A DNA stretch of 9,768 bases from an uncultured Eubacteriales bacterium (GTDB lineage: Bacteria > Bacillota > Clostridia > Oscillospirales > Acutalibacteraceae). Each line of letters begins with the position of its first letter. Position 1 is the stretch's first letter. Under the pieces are notes generated by a model. The model saw only the letters and a list, made by a program, of their open reading frames with translations, had not been told where the DNA came from and searched no databases. Below, in pieces: positions 1 through 5,315 of the stretch. Made by a program: the position numbers and the translations under genes. The DNA is taken from positions 1-9,768 of the forward strand of contig OMRJ01000246.1 in the NCBI GenBank assembly GCA_900313475.1, read 5' to 3'.

Positions 1-740
1 CGTTCTGCCCGGATACGTGCCAGACGCTCCGCCTCAGTCTCTCTGCGGCGGGCGCGTGTGCCCTGTTTTTTGTTGTACTGCTGCGACTTCTGCTTGATTT
101 TCTGTTTGCGTGAGCCGTCATTCACCCGTTCCGACACCGCCGTTCCGGACACGTTTTCGTAGCGCTCGTTGTATTTATCAAGCTCTACGTCTTCATTACG
201 GGTGTTTACGGTCTTTCTCTCCCCCTTTGTTCTCGACTGAACAAAGGTACCGTCGGAGCTTTTGTTTTCCTTTTTCTTAAACGGCTTGTCGTTATTCTGC
301 GCGGGTGCGGCGGATATCTGCTTCGCTCCCTTGTCGGTTGCCTTTGCGCTCTTGTCGGTTGCCTTTGCTGCCTTTTCGGGTCGTTTCTCGGCGTTCGACG
401 CATTCTTAGCCGTCTTGTCGGATGACTTTTTCTCTGCGGCGGGCTTTGAGGACTTAGCTTTTTCCTTCACGGCGGAGACGTTCTTTTCGGGCGCGCTATC
501 CTCTTCTGCCGCTTCTTCGGTCTTCGGCTCCTCCGGTTTTTTCATCGCAAAATATCCGTCGAAGCTGTCAACGGAATTATCCTGTGTGAGGCGGTCGAAT
601 ATCAGATCAAGCTCATCGGATGTGAGCACGGTCTGCGATTTCTTCGTTTCATCGCCGCGCGACTTAAAAAAGTCGGTAATAATGTTGCTTTTTATATTAA
701 AATCTTTGGCCAACTCATGAATTTTGTATTTTACTACCAT
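1..740 (-). CDS. infB: Translation initiation factor IF-2, N-terminal part (cut by window edge)
   Basis: IF-2 is the GTPase that places initiator tRNA on the 30S subunit and promotes 50S joining. Only the first 246 codons are visible; the GTPase core lies beyond base 1. The start MVVKYKIHELAKDFNIKS is the IF2_N fold typical of the family. It is followed from about residue 60 by a long, low-complexity linker rich in Lys, Ala, Glu and Arg, ending in an Arg/Glu-rich stretch (RARRRETEAERLARIRAE), as expected before the G domain. The ATG at 740 is preceded by GAGGAGG at good spacing. The frame is open to the window edge. It is the last visible gene of the rimP-nusA-rnpM-ylxQ-infB operon, 18 bases after ylxQ. 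Identification is firm from N-terminal domain plus operon position, although no GTPase motif can be seen here. Confidence 0.93.
   Translation of the reverse strand, partial: MVVKYKIHELAKDFNIKSNIITDFFKSRGDETKKSQTVLTSDELDLIFDRLTQDNSVDSFDGYFAMKKPEEPKTEEAAEEDSAPEKNVSAVKEKAKSSKPAAEKKSSDKTAKNASNAEKRPEKAAKATDKSAKATDKGAKQISAAPAQNNDKPFKKKENKSSDGTFVQSRTKGERKTVNTRNEDVELDKYNERYENVSGTAVSERVNDGSRKQKIKQKSQQYNKKQGTRARRRETEAERLARIRAE
330..368. repeat. In-frame 21-base tandem repeat inside the infB linker
   Basis: Two identical 18-base copies (CTTGTCGGTTGCCTTTGC at 330-347 and 351-368) occur at a 21-base period. On the minus strand they encode two heptads of the type K-A-T-D-K-x-A in the IF-2 linker. The period is a multiple of three, so copy-number change would keep the frame. 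IF-2 linkers are variable in length between species, and slippage of such units is a plausible cause. Confidence 0.75.
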
Positions 741-758
741 TCCGAATCCTCCTCGTAG

Positions 759-1046
759 TTAAACGGTCTTTTCGATCGCCTTCGCAAAGCCGCTGTCGTC
801 AACCGAAAAAATACAGCTTCGCTTGCCGAGTGCGCGTCCCGCCTCATCCATATCGGCATCTGTGACAATAACGCGCCCCGAAAAACCTGCAGCCTCCAAT
901 TCGCGCGCATGGCGCGGCGACGCATCGGAGGTAAGGATCACCGCTTTTGCGGTGCCGTTTCTTACGGCGGCGAACACAACATCGTGTCCGATGCCGAGCT
1001 TTCCGGCTTTTCTTGCCAACCCCATAAGGGACAGTGTTTTATTCAT
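759..1046 (-). CDS. ylxQ: L7Ae/L30e-like RNA-binding protein, YlxQ family
   Basis: A small (95 aa) protein of the L7Ae/L30e/S12e/Gadd45 fold, which typically binds kink-turn RNA. The N-terminal motif LMGLARKAGKLGIG (residues 7-20) is the family signature, followed by AVRNGTAKAVILTSDAS and an alternating hydrophobic C-terminal half. I chose the ATG at 1046 over an in-frame upstream ATG at 1100. The family starts just before the LxGLARKAG motif, the 1046 start has a GGGGAG site upstream, and the longer form would overlap rnpM by about 60 bases. As called, it overlaps the rnpM stop by 8 bases (ATGAATAA), which suggests translational coupling. In Bacillus this protein sits at the same operon position between ylxR and infB; its exact cellular role is not settled. 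Confidence 0.9.
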   Translation of the reverse strand: MNKTLSLMGLARKAGKLGIGHDVVFAAVRNGTAKAVILTSDASPRHARELEAAGFSGRVIVTDADMDEAGRALGKRSCIFSVDDSGFAKAIEKTV

Positions 1047-1305
1047 CGGCGATCTCCCCGCAAAGTCTGTCGTATACTTCGGTCGGAACACTGCAATCAA
1101 ACGCTTTTTCGAGCCTGTTTCCTTTTTTGGCTTTCATAAGGCATTCGGCATTTCTGCAAATATACGCTCCTCTGCCGGATTTCTTTCCCGTGAGGTCGAC
1201 GCTGATGTCGCCTTCGGGACTTTTTACTATACGCACAAGCTCTTTTTTGGGTTTCATCTCATTACAGCCCGTGCATTTTCTCATCGGTGTCTTTTTCTGC
1301 TGCAT
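1039..1305 (-). CDS. rnpM: RNase P modulator RnpM (YlxR/DUF448 family)
   Basis: An 88-residue, basic YlxR-family RNA-binding protein. Family signatures are RKCTGC (residues 9-14) followed by MKPKKELVRIV, and GRGAYIC (44-50). The family member in Bacillus subtilis has been reported to bind RNase P RNA and modulate its activity, hence the name RnpM; applying that role here is inference from family. The first ATG at 1305 has only a weak purine-rich site upstream. An internal ATG at codon 8 would begin directly at MRKCTGC, so the exact N-terminus is less certain than the gene. It lies 15 bases downstream of nusA and overlaps ylxQ by 8 bases, the usual clostridial/bacillar order. Confidence 0.92.
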   Translation of the reverse strand: MQQKKTPMRKCTGCNEMKPKKELVRIVKSPEGDISVDLTGKKSGRGAYICRNAECLMKAKKGNRLEKAFDCSVPTEVYDRLCGEIADE

Positions 1306-1320
1306 CGCTTTTCACCGTTA

Positions 1321-2385
1321 TCAAAGACGAATCATCGGTCTTGCGTCACCGTAGAAAGGCTTGATATCTATTTTCCAGCCTGTAAGGCGAGCGGCAAGCC
1401 GGGCGTTCTGTCCTTTATTTCCTATGGCGAGCGAAAGCTGACCCTCGGGTACGGTCACGCGGCAGCTCTTTTCTTCGGGATCGGGAATTTCGACCTCGAC
1501 TATTTCTGCGGGAGCAAGCGCGCCGCCGATAAACTCCGCGGGATCGTCCGAATACTTGATTATGTCTATCTTCTCGCCGCCGAGCATATCGACTATCGCG
1601 TTGACACGCGCACCGCGTGCGCCTATGCACGAGCCTACCGCGTCGATATCGCCGTCTTTGCTGCAAACCGCAATTTTTGTTCTGGAGCCTGCCTCGCGTG
1701 CGATGGACTTGATTATAACGGTGCCGTCGTATATTTCGGGAACCTCCTGTTCAAACAAACGTCTTACAAGACCGGTGTTTGTTCTCGAAAGGAGAACCTT
1801 TGGTCCCTTCGTCGTTTCGATAACGTCGACGATGTAAATCTTAACAAAGTCGCCGACACTGAATGTCTCGCCGGGGATCTGCTCTTTTTTAGGCAGCAGC
1901 GCTTCGGTCTTTGCTATCTCGACGGCGGCATCTCCGGTAACGGGGTTAACGGAGAGCACCTTTGCGGTTACTATCTCGTTGTTTTTACTCTGAAGTTCAC
2001 GGTATTCTCTGTCGTGCTCGTAGTTTCTCACGTTCTGGCGAATAGTGTGCTTCACGCTCTGCGCGGCTATTCTGCCGAGATTTTCCATTTTAAGCGGCAC
2101 GTCTACGGTATCGCCCTCGCATACGCCCTTTTTATACTTCTGCGCGTCCCCGATGCTTATTTCCGTGTCGGGGTCAAGCACATCGTCCGTTACGGTTTTG
2201 CGGTTGAAAATGGAGATGTCATAGGTCGCGGGATCCATGGTGCAGATTATATCTCCGTCCTTTATCCCGAATTCCTTCTTTGCCGCGGTCGACACCGCGA
2301 GGCATATTTTTTCGCATAACACATCAGCCGAAATTCCCTTCTCCTTCTGGAAAAGCATTATGGCATTGTGCAGTTCGTTATTCAT
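1321..2385 (-). CDS. nusA: Transcription termination/antitermination factor NusA
   Basis: NusA binds RNA polymerase and nascent RNA and modulates pausing, intrinsic termination and antitermination. The 354-residue product has the Firmicute domain set: an RNAP-binding N-terminal domain (about 1-130), an S1 domain (about 135-202, ending GPKVLLSRTN), KH1 with its GARG loop at 255-258, and KH2 with GNKG at 322-325 (LSLAIGNKGQNARLAARL). It stops soon after KH2 (FYGDARPMIRL) and lacks the C-terminal acidic repeats of the enterobacterial protein, which is normal in this phylum. The ATG at 2385 is preceded by AAAGGA about 12 bases upstream. It follows rimP by 21 bases. A terminator-like hairpin in the leader of this operon may be the target of NusA feedback (see separate entry). 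Confidence 0.97.
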   Translation of the reverse strand: MNNELHNAIMLFQKEKGISADVLCEKICLAVSTAAKKEFGIKDGDIICTMDPATYDISIFNRKTVTDDVLDPDTEISIGDAQKYKKGVCEGDTVDVPLKMENLGRIAAQSVKHTIRQNVRNYEHDREYRELQSKNNEIVTAKVLSVNPVTGDAAVEIAKTEALLPKKEQIPGETFSVGDFVKIYIVDVIETTKGPKVLLSRTNTGLVRRLFEQEVPEIYDGTVIIKSIAREAGSRTKIAVCSKDGDIDAVGSCIGARGARVNAIVDMLGGEKIDIIKYSDDPAEFIGGALAPAEIVEVEIPDPEEKSCRVTVPEGQLSLAIGNKGQNARLAARLTGWKIDIKPFYGDARPMIRL

Positions 2386-2406
2386 TTTTCCGATCTGTCC
2401 TTTCGT

Positions 2407-2895
2407 TTAGTTATAAAATCCGTCGAAATCGTCGAGCTTAACGCTTGTTATCTCGTTTTTGAGGAATGTATGAATGTCGCCGCCGGCAAACTCCGCCGTA
2501 ACGGCGCCGTCATCATATCCCGACAGCACCGCTTTATGAAGCTTCACGCCGTTATACGCACTGCGAAGCTTCAGTATTATCCCTGAGCCGATGTACTTCT
2601 CAAAATGAAAGTCGCGCGTAAGCTCACGCTCAATCCCCGCCGAGCATACCTGTAAATTATACGGCTCGCTTATCGGGTCAAGCTCGTCGAGCGGCGCATC
2701 GAGCGCATCGTTGACCGCAACGCAGTCGTCGATCCCCACGCCGCCTTCCTTGTCGATTATGATCCGCAGATAGCGCGTGGCGCCCTCTTTCTGATAGCGC
2801 ACGTCCCACAGCATAAGACCGAGCGAACCGACAATCGGTTCGGCAAGCTCCCACACCGAATTTACGACATTGCCGCCTTTTTTCTTTTCAGCCAA
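2407..2895 (-). CDS. rimP: Ribosome maturation factor RimP
   Basis: RimP assists late assembly of the 30S subunit. The product has the family hallmarks: an N-terminal VWELAEPIVGSLGLMLWDVR block, YLRIIIDKEGGVGIDDCVAVNDALD, and PYNLQVCSAGIEREL, followed by the small C-terminal beta-barrel domain. Start choice matters: an in-frame ATG at 2901 lies only 2 bases after the GGAGG site, which is too close. The TTG two codons later (2895) has 8 bases of spacing and gives MAEKKKGGNVV, a typical clostridial RimP N-terminus. I therefore prefer TTG and a 162-residue protein; the ATG adds only two residues. A longer open frame up to 3003 runs into leader DNA and is not family-like. First gene of the operon. 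Confidence 0.94.
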   Translation of the reverse strand: MAEKKKGGNVVNSVWELAEPIVGSLGLMLWDVRYQKEGATRYLRIIIDKEGGVGIDDCVAVNDALDAPLDELDPISEPYNLQVCSAGIERELTRDFHFEKYIGSGIILKLRSAYNGVKLHKAVLSGYDDGAVTAEFAGGDIHTFLKNEITSVKLDDFDGFYN

Positions 2896-2968
2896 GTACA
2901 TCGCCTCCGTTTTTTTACCGTATCGACACTTCCCGAAGCGGTCTGCCCGGGGAAATATCGGGCCAATC

Positions 2969-2995
2969 AAAACAAAAGAGCGGGTTGCCCCACTC
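2969..2995 (-). terminator. Terminator-like hairpin in the rimP-nusA operon leader
   Basis: On the minus strand, GAGTGGG-GCAA-CCCGCTC forms a 7-bp stem (one G.T pair) closed by a GNRA-type tetraloop. It is followed at once by the interrupted T-tract TTTTGTTTT. It lies about 70-100 bases upstream of the rimP start, downstream of both candidate promoters, and would end transcription before rimP. The modest stem and broken T-tract are the kind of features associated with NusA-dependent intrinsic terminators. Function as an attenuator is inferred. Confidence 0.6.
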
Positions 2996-3017
2996 AATGT
3001 CAATACATTATGTTTTG

Positions 3018-3046
3018 ACTATAACACACTTTCTTTCGCAATGCAA
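3018..3046 (-). promoter_or_regulatory. Proximal promoter for the rimP operon
   Basis: On the minus strand TTGCAT (3046-3041), a 17-base spacer and TATAGT (3023-3018), with TG one base upstream of the -10 box (extended -10). Expected transcription start is near 3011. The short leader then carries the terminator-like hairpin. Confidence 0.6.
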
Positions 3047-3113
3047 GTGTTTTTCTTGTTTTTGTCTGTTTTTTGCAAAAAAAAACCGATATATTATGTA
3101 ATTTATAAAATAC

Positions 3114-3142
3114 ATTATAGTTTGACTTGAAAGAACGGGCAA
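3114..3142 (-). promoter_or_regulatory. Possible distal promoter for the rimP operon
   Basis: On the minus strand TTGCCC (3142-3137), a 17-base spacer and a perfect TATAAT (3119-3114). It overlaps the -35 region of the divergent maf promoter. The -35 match is only moderate, so this is less certain than the proximal one. Confidence 0.4.
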
Positions 3143-3155
3143 AGGATAGTATAAT
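3127..3155 (+). promoter_or_regulatory. Promoter for maf-comF
   Basis: TTGAAA (3127-3132), 17 bases, then a perfect TATAAT (3150-3155). The start of transcription would fall near 3162, leaving a leader of about 25 bases with the site CGGAG (3176-3180) before the maf ATG. Confidence 0.75.
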
Positions 3156-3186
3156 CTTTGCAGACAACAACGAACGGAGAAAAAAT

Positions 3187-3750
3187 ATGGCTTTAATTCT
3201 TGCCTCCGGCTCACCGCGCAGGCGCGAGCTTATGGGTTTTATAACAGATTCCTTCACCGTTAAGGTTTCCGACGCGGAGGAAAACACCGATTTTTCACAG
3301 ACACCCGACAGGATAGTGATTTCGCTTGCGGAGCAAAAGGGACGCGCAGTCATGCCGCTGTGCTCCGAAAACGATGTAATAATTTCCGCCGATACCGTGG
3401 TATTCATCGACGGAGAGGTACTCGGCAAGCCGGAAAATGCGGACGGTGCACGCGCAATGCTGCGTCATCTTTCGGGCAGGACTCACACGGTCTACACGGG
3501 TGTAAGCATTCATGCCCCGAACGGTACCGTTTCGTTTTCCGACAAGACCGACGTCACCTTTAACGAGCTTTCCGACTGCGACATCGAAAGCTACATCGCA
3601 ACGGGAGAACCGTTTGACAAAGCGGGCGCCTACGGCATTCAGGGCAAGGGGGCACTGCTCGTGAAGGGCATCTGCGGCGATTTTTACAATGTTATGGGCT
3701 TTCCGGTTGCGCGGGTGTACAGAGAGCTTAAAAGGCTCTGTGTGCTGTGA
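3187..3750 (+). CDS. maf: Maf family nucleoside triphosphate pyrophosphatase
   Basis: Maf proteins hydrolyse noncanonical or pyrimidine nucleoside triphosphates to monophosphates plus pyrophosphate, acting as house-cleaning enzymes; some members influence division. The 187-residue product opens with LILASGSPRRRELM (residues 3-16), the nucleotide-binding signature. It has the catalytic ISADTVV with Asp69, LSGRTHTVYTGV (95-106), and EPFDKAGAYGIQG (141-153), a pattern typical of the dTTP/UTP-type (YhdE-like) subgroup. The ATG at 3187 directly precedes the ALILASGSPRR block and has GGAG upstream. An upstream in-frame ATG at 3127 falls inside the promoter -35 box and is rejected. The stop codon overlaps the GTG start of the next gene, so the two are probably translationally coupled. 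Confidence 0.95.
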   Translation: MALILASGSPRRRELMGFITDSFTVKVSDAEENTDFSQTPDRIVISLAEQKGRAVMPLCSENDVIISADTVVFIDGEVLGKPENADGARAMLRHLSGRTHTVYTGVSIHAPNGTVSFSDKTDVTFNELSDCDIESYIATGEPFDKAGAYGIQGKGALLVKGICGDFYNVMGFPVARVYRELKRLCVL

Positions 3751-4460
3751 GCCGCGCGGACAGGCTGACCGCAGCAATTTTTCCGAACAGGTGCTGCGGG
3801 TGCGGCGCCGTAATTTTCACGGACGGCGAGTTGTGCGATAACTGCGAAAAATGTCGGGCGCACTTCGCCTATGAGCGGGGCTTCTGTAAGAAATGCGGTC
3901 AGCGGCGCACCGAATGTATATGCGAGCGGCACAGCTTTTTCGGCAAGGCTGTATTTGCGTTTTTCTACACGGATACGGTAAAAAGAACCGTTCGTCAATT
4001 CAAATTCAGAGGCAATCTCTTTTACGGACGGCTTTTCGCAAAGCAGATGTACAATGCCGCCGCCGAAAGCGGTATCCTGACGGATGCTTCCTTTGTCGTA
4101 CCCGTTCCGATGCACGGACTGAAAAAGCTGCGCCGAGGCTTTAATCAGACGGAGCTGCTTGCACGTGAGTTTTCAAAAATAAGCGGCATACCGTATCTTA
4201 ACGCGCTCAAAAAGCTGACGCTTTCGCCGTCGCAGCACGACCTTAATTCCATTGAACGCGCAGGAAATGTTGCGGGAACATTTGAAGTCCGGGAGAAGTG
4301 CGCCGACGCTGTAAACGGAGCTAAAATAATTCTCGTCGACGATATAATGACAACACACGCAACAATGAATGAAGCGGCAAAGACGCTGTTCATCTTCGGC
4401 GCGGAAAAAGTGGACGCGCTTGCCGCGGCGGCAGCGGTAAAAAAGAATCGGAAAAATTAA
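3747..4460 (+). CDS. comF: ComF family phosphoribosyltransferase-like protein
   Basis: The 237-residue ComFC-type protein has an N-terminal zinc-ribbon with pairs of cysteines (C16, C17, C19, C30, C33, C36, C47, C50, C57, C59). The conserved block VPVPMHGLKKLRRGFNQTE (118-136) follows, then the PRPP-binding loop IILVDDIMTTHATM (194-207). In competent bacteria ComF family members take part in DNA uptake or processing of the incoming strand; in many non-competent species they persist with unknown roles. The usual loop is DDxxTTGAT; here the Gly is His (TTHAT), a mild departure that may alter PRPP binding. It starts with GTG overlapping the maf stop by 4 bases (GTGA). No other competence gene is visible, so no competence role can be claimed from context. 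Confidence 0.88.
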   Translation: MSRADRLTAAIFPNRCCGCGAVIFTDGELCDNCEKCRAHFAYERGFCKKCGQRRTECICERHSFFGKAVFAFFYTDTVKRTVRQFKFRGNLFYGRLFAKQMYNAAAESGILTDASFVVPVPMHGLKKLRRGFNQTELLAREFSKISGIPYLNALKKLTLSPSQHDLNSIERAGNVAGTFEVREKCADAVNGAKIILVDDIMTTHATMNEAAKTLFIFGAEKVDALAAAAAVKKNRKN

Positions 4461-4500
4461 AAAAGTATCCGAGCAAAGCCGCAAAATATTAAGCTGTCGG

Positions 4501-4558
4501 GCAAAGACATGTTTTTTCGGCGGGAAGCCGATGCTTTGCAGGCGGCGTTCGGTTTTTT
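4501..4558 (+). terminator. Possible terminator after comF
   Basis: The 4461-4732 spacer begins with a structured stretch. GCAAAG (4501-4506) pairs with CTTTGC (4534-4539) around an inner CGGC-GGGAA-GCCG hairpin. An alternative fold pairs CCGA (4528-4531) with TCGG (4549-4552) directly before a run of six T (4553-4558). The second form would act as a weak intrinsic terminator for maf-comF. The folds are mutually exclusive and neither is strong. Confidence 0.35.
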
Positions 4559-4561
4559 CAA

Positions 4562-4578
4562 AGTTTTTCAAAAAAACT
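4562..4578. repeat. 7-base perfect inverted repeat next to the -35 box
   Basis: AGTTTTT (4562-4568), spacer CAA, AAAAACT (4572-4578). It abuts the TTGACA at 4580. It could be an operator, an AT-rich upstream promoter element, or part of the comF transcript end. The sequence alone does not decide. Confidence 0.4.
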
Positions 4579-4579
4579 C

Positions 4580-4618
4580 TTGACAATCGTTATTTTGCGT
4601 GTATAATAACAGTATAAT
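4580..4618 (+). promoter_or_regulatory. Promoter for the ANTAR regulator-pyrG operon
   Basis: A consensus TTGACA (4580-4585), 16 bases, then TATAAT (4602-4607). A second perfect TATAAT follows at 4613-4618. With the first -10, transcription would start near 4614. The consensus quality suggests a strong promoter, consistent with control after initiation by the hairpin in the leader. Confidence 0.75.
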
Positions 4619-4636
4619 TTAATAGTTTTCGAGTTC

Positions 4637-4705
4637 AAGTGTTTATTCGACAAGGTAACGGGGGCAAGTACCCCTTTAAGGTGTCGTTGAACACTTTATT
4701 TTTTT
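4637..4705 (+). terminator. Leader hairpin with T-tract (putative attenuator)
   Basis: AAGTGTTTA (4637-4645) pairs with TTGAACACTT (4687-4696). After a small internal loop, CGACA (4648-4652) pairs with TGTCG (4682-4686). An apical GGGG/CCCC hairpin (4661-4664 with 4671-4674) has loop CAAGTA. The structure is followed by a T-tract (TTTATTTTTTT, 4695-4705). It lies between the promoter and the start codon of the ANTAR gene, about 25 bases after the expected transcription start, so it should cut off the operon unless it is prevented from forming. A competing pairing of GTTCAA (4633-4638) with TTGAAC (4687-4692) is possible. Confidence 0.65.
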
Positions 4706-4732
4706 GTTACGTCGAAAGGAGGGTGCGCCGCA

Positions 4733-5296
4733 GTGAAAACATTGCTGATAGTGAGCAGCTCGGTTAAATTTTTCGGACAGTTCAAAACCGCGTCCGAAAT
4801 ATCGGACTGTGAAATCCTGACAGCCACAAGCATGAGCGAAGCAAAAAAATATCTCATGCTCGGCGGCATTAACGCCGTGGTGATAAACTGCCCCGTCGGC
4901 GACGGGTTCGGCTTTGACGAAGCGTCAAAAACAGCCGACAGCTACGGCGTGCGCGTTCTGCTTTTTGTAAAACAGGAGCTTTTCGACGATGTGTCGGCAA
5001 GGCTCGACAGACCCGACATCATAACCGTCAAAAAGCCTACCGACCGCATCACGGTCCGCACGGCGGCACTTAAACTTATAAGCGAAGCCGACACCGGAAA
5101 AGCACCCGTCGAACCGGAGCCCGCAGACGATAAACTCACGGAGCTGAAAATAATATCCAGGGCAAAAATTCTGCTTATGCGTCAGTTCTCGATGAGTGAA
5201 GCACAGGCACACAGGTATCTCGAAAAACGTGCAATGGACATGGGACGTACAAGAAAAGCAATAGCGGAAGGCATAATAAGATCTTACGGAAATTAA
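4733..5296 (+). CDS. Pseudo-receiver/ANTAR domain RNA-binding regulator
   Basis: ANTAR proteins bind nascent RNA and antagonise transcription terminators. The 187-residue product has a response-regulator-like N-terminal domain (about 1-118) and a C-terminal ANTAR domain (about 133-187). The ANTAR part shows the family pattern: ISRAKILLM, SEAQAHRYLEKRAMD, then the last helix. The receiver is degenerate. The acidic pair is VSSS (7-10), the residue aligned with the phospho-acceptor Asp is Asn52 (VVINCP), and the beta-4 Ser/Thr is absent. The KP motif (101-102) remains. Phosphorylation control is therefore unlikely. GTG start at 4733 with AAAGGAGGG about 9 bases upstream. From memory, similar VSSS.../INTP... 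proteins often neighbour glutamine synthetase in Clostridia; here the partner, 19 bases downstream, is pyrG. Confidence 0.9.
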   Translation: MKTLLIVSSSVKFFGQFKTASEISDCEILTATSMSEAKKYLMLGGINAVVINCPVGDGFGFDEASKTADSYGVRVLLFVKQELFDDVSARLDRPDIITVKKPTDRITVRTAALKLISEADTGKAPVEPEPADDKLTELKIISRAKILLMRQFSMSEAQAHRYLEKRAMDMGRTRKAIAEGIIRSYGN

Positions 5297-5315
5297 CGCA
5301 AGGGAGCGATTGACA

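Noticed and set aside
262..720. A 152-codon open frame on the plus strand
   Set aside because: It is antisense to the low-complexity infB linker, and its Ala/Phe/Ser-rich translation merely mirrors the Lys/Ala/Glu repeats.
823..2319. A 498-codon open frame on the plus strand
   Set aside because: It runs antisense to nusA, rnpM and ylxQ, has no recognisable domain, and its openness follows from the codon bias of the real genes.
4614..4732. Canonical two-hairpin ANTAR target or a known riboswitch in the regulator leader
   Set aside because: I could not find two hexaloops of the A-N-N-G-N-N type. I also could not match glutamine, pyrimidine or other riboswitch consensus sequences that I remember. 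Only a generic attenuator can be supported.
5297..5315. CTP-sensitive reiterative transcription attenuator before pyrG
   Set aside because: The gap to the upstream gene is only 19 bases, with no promoter, no GGGC-type start and no hairpin.
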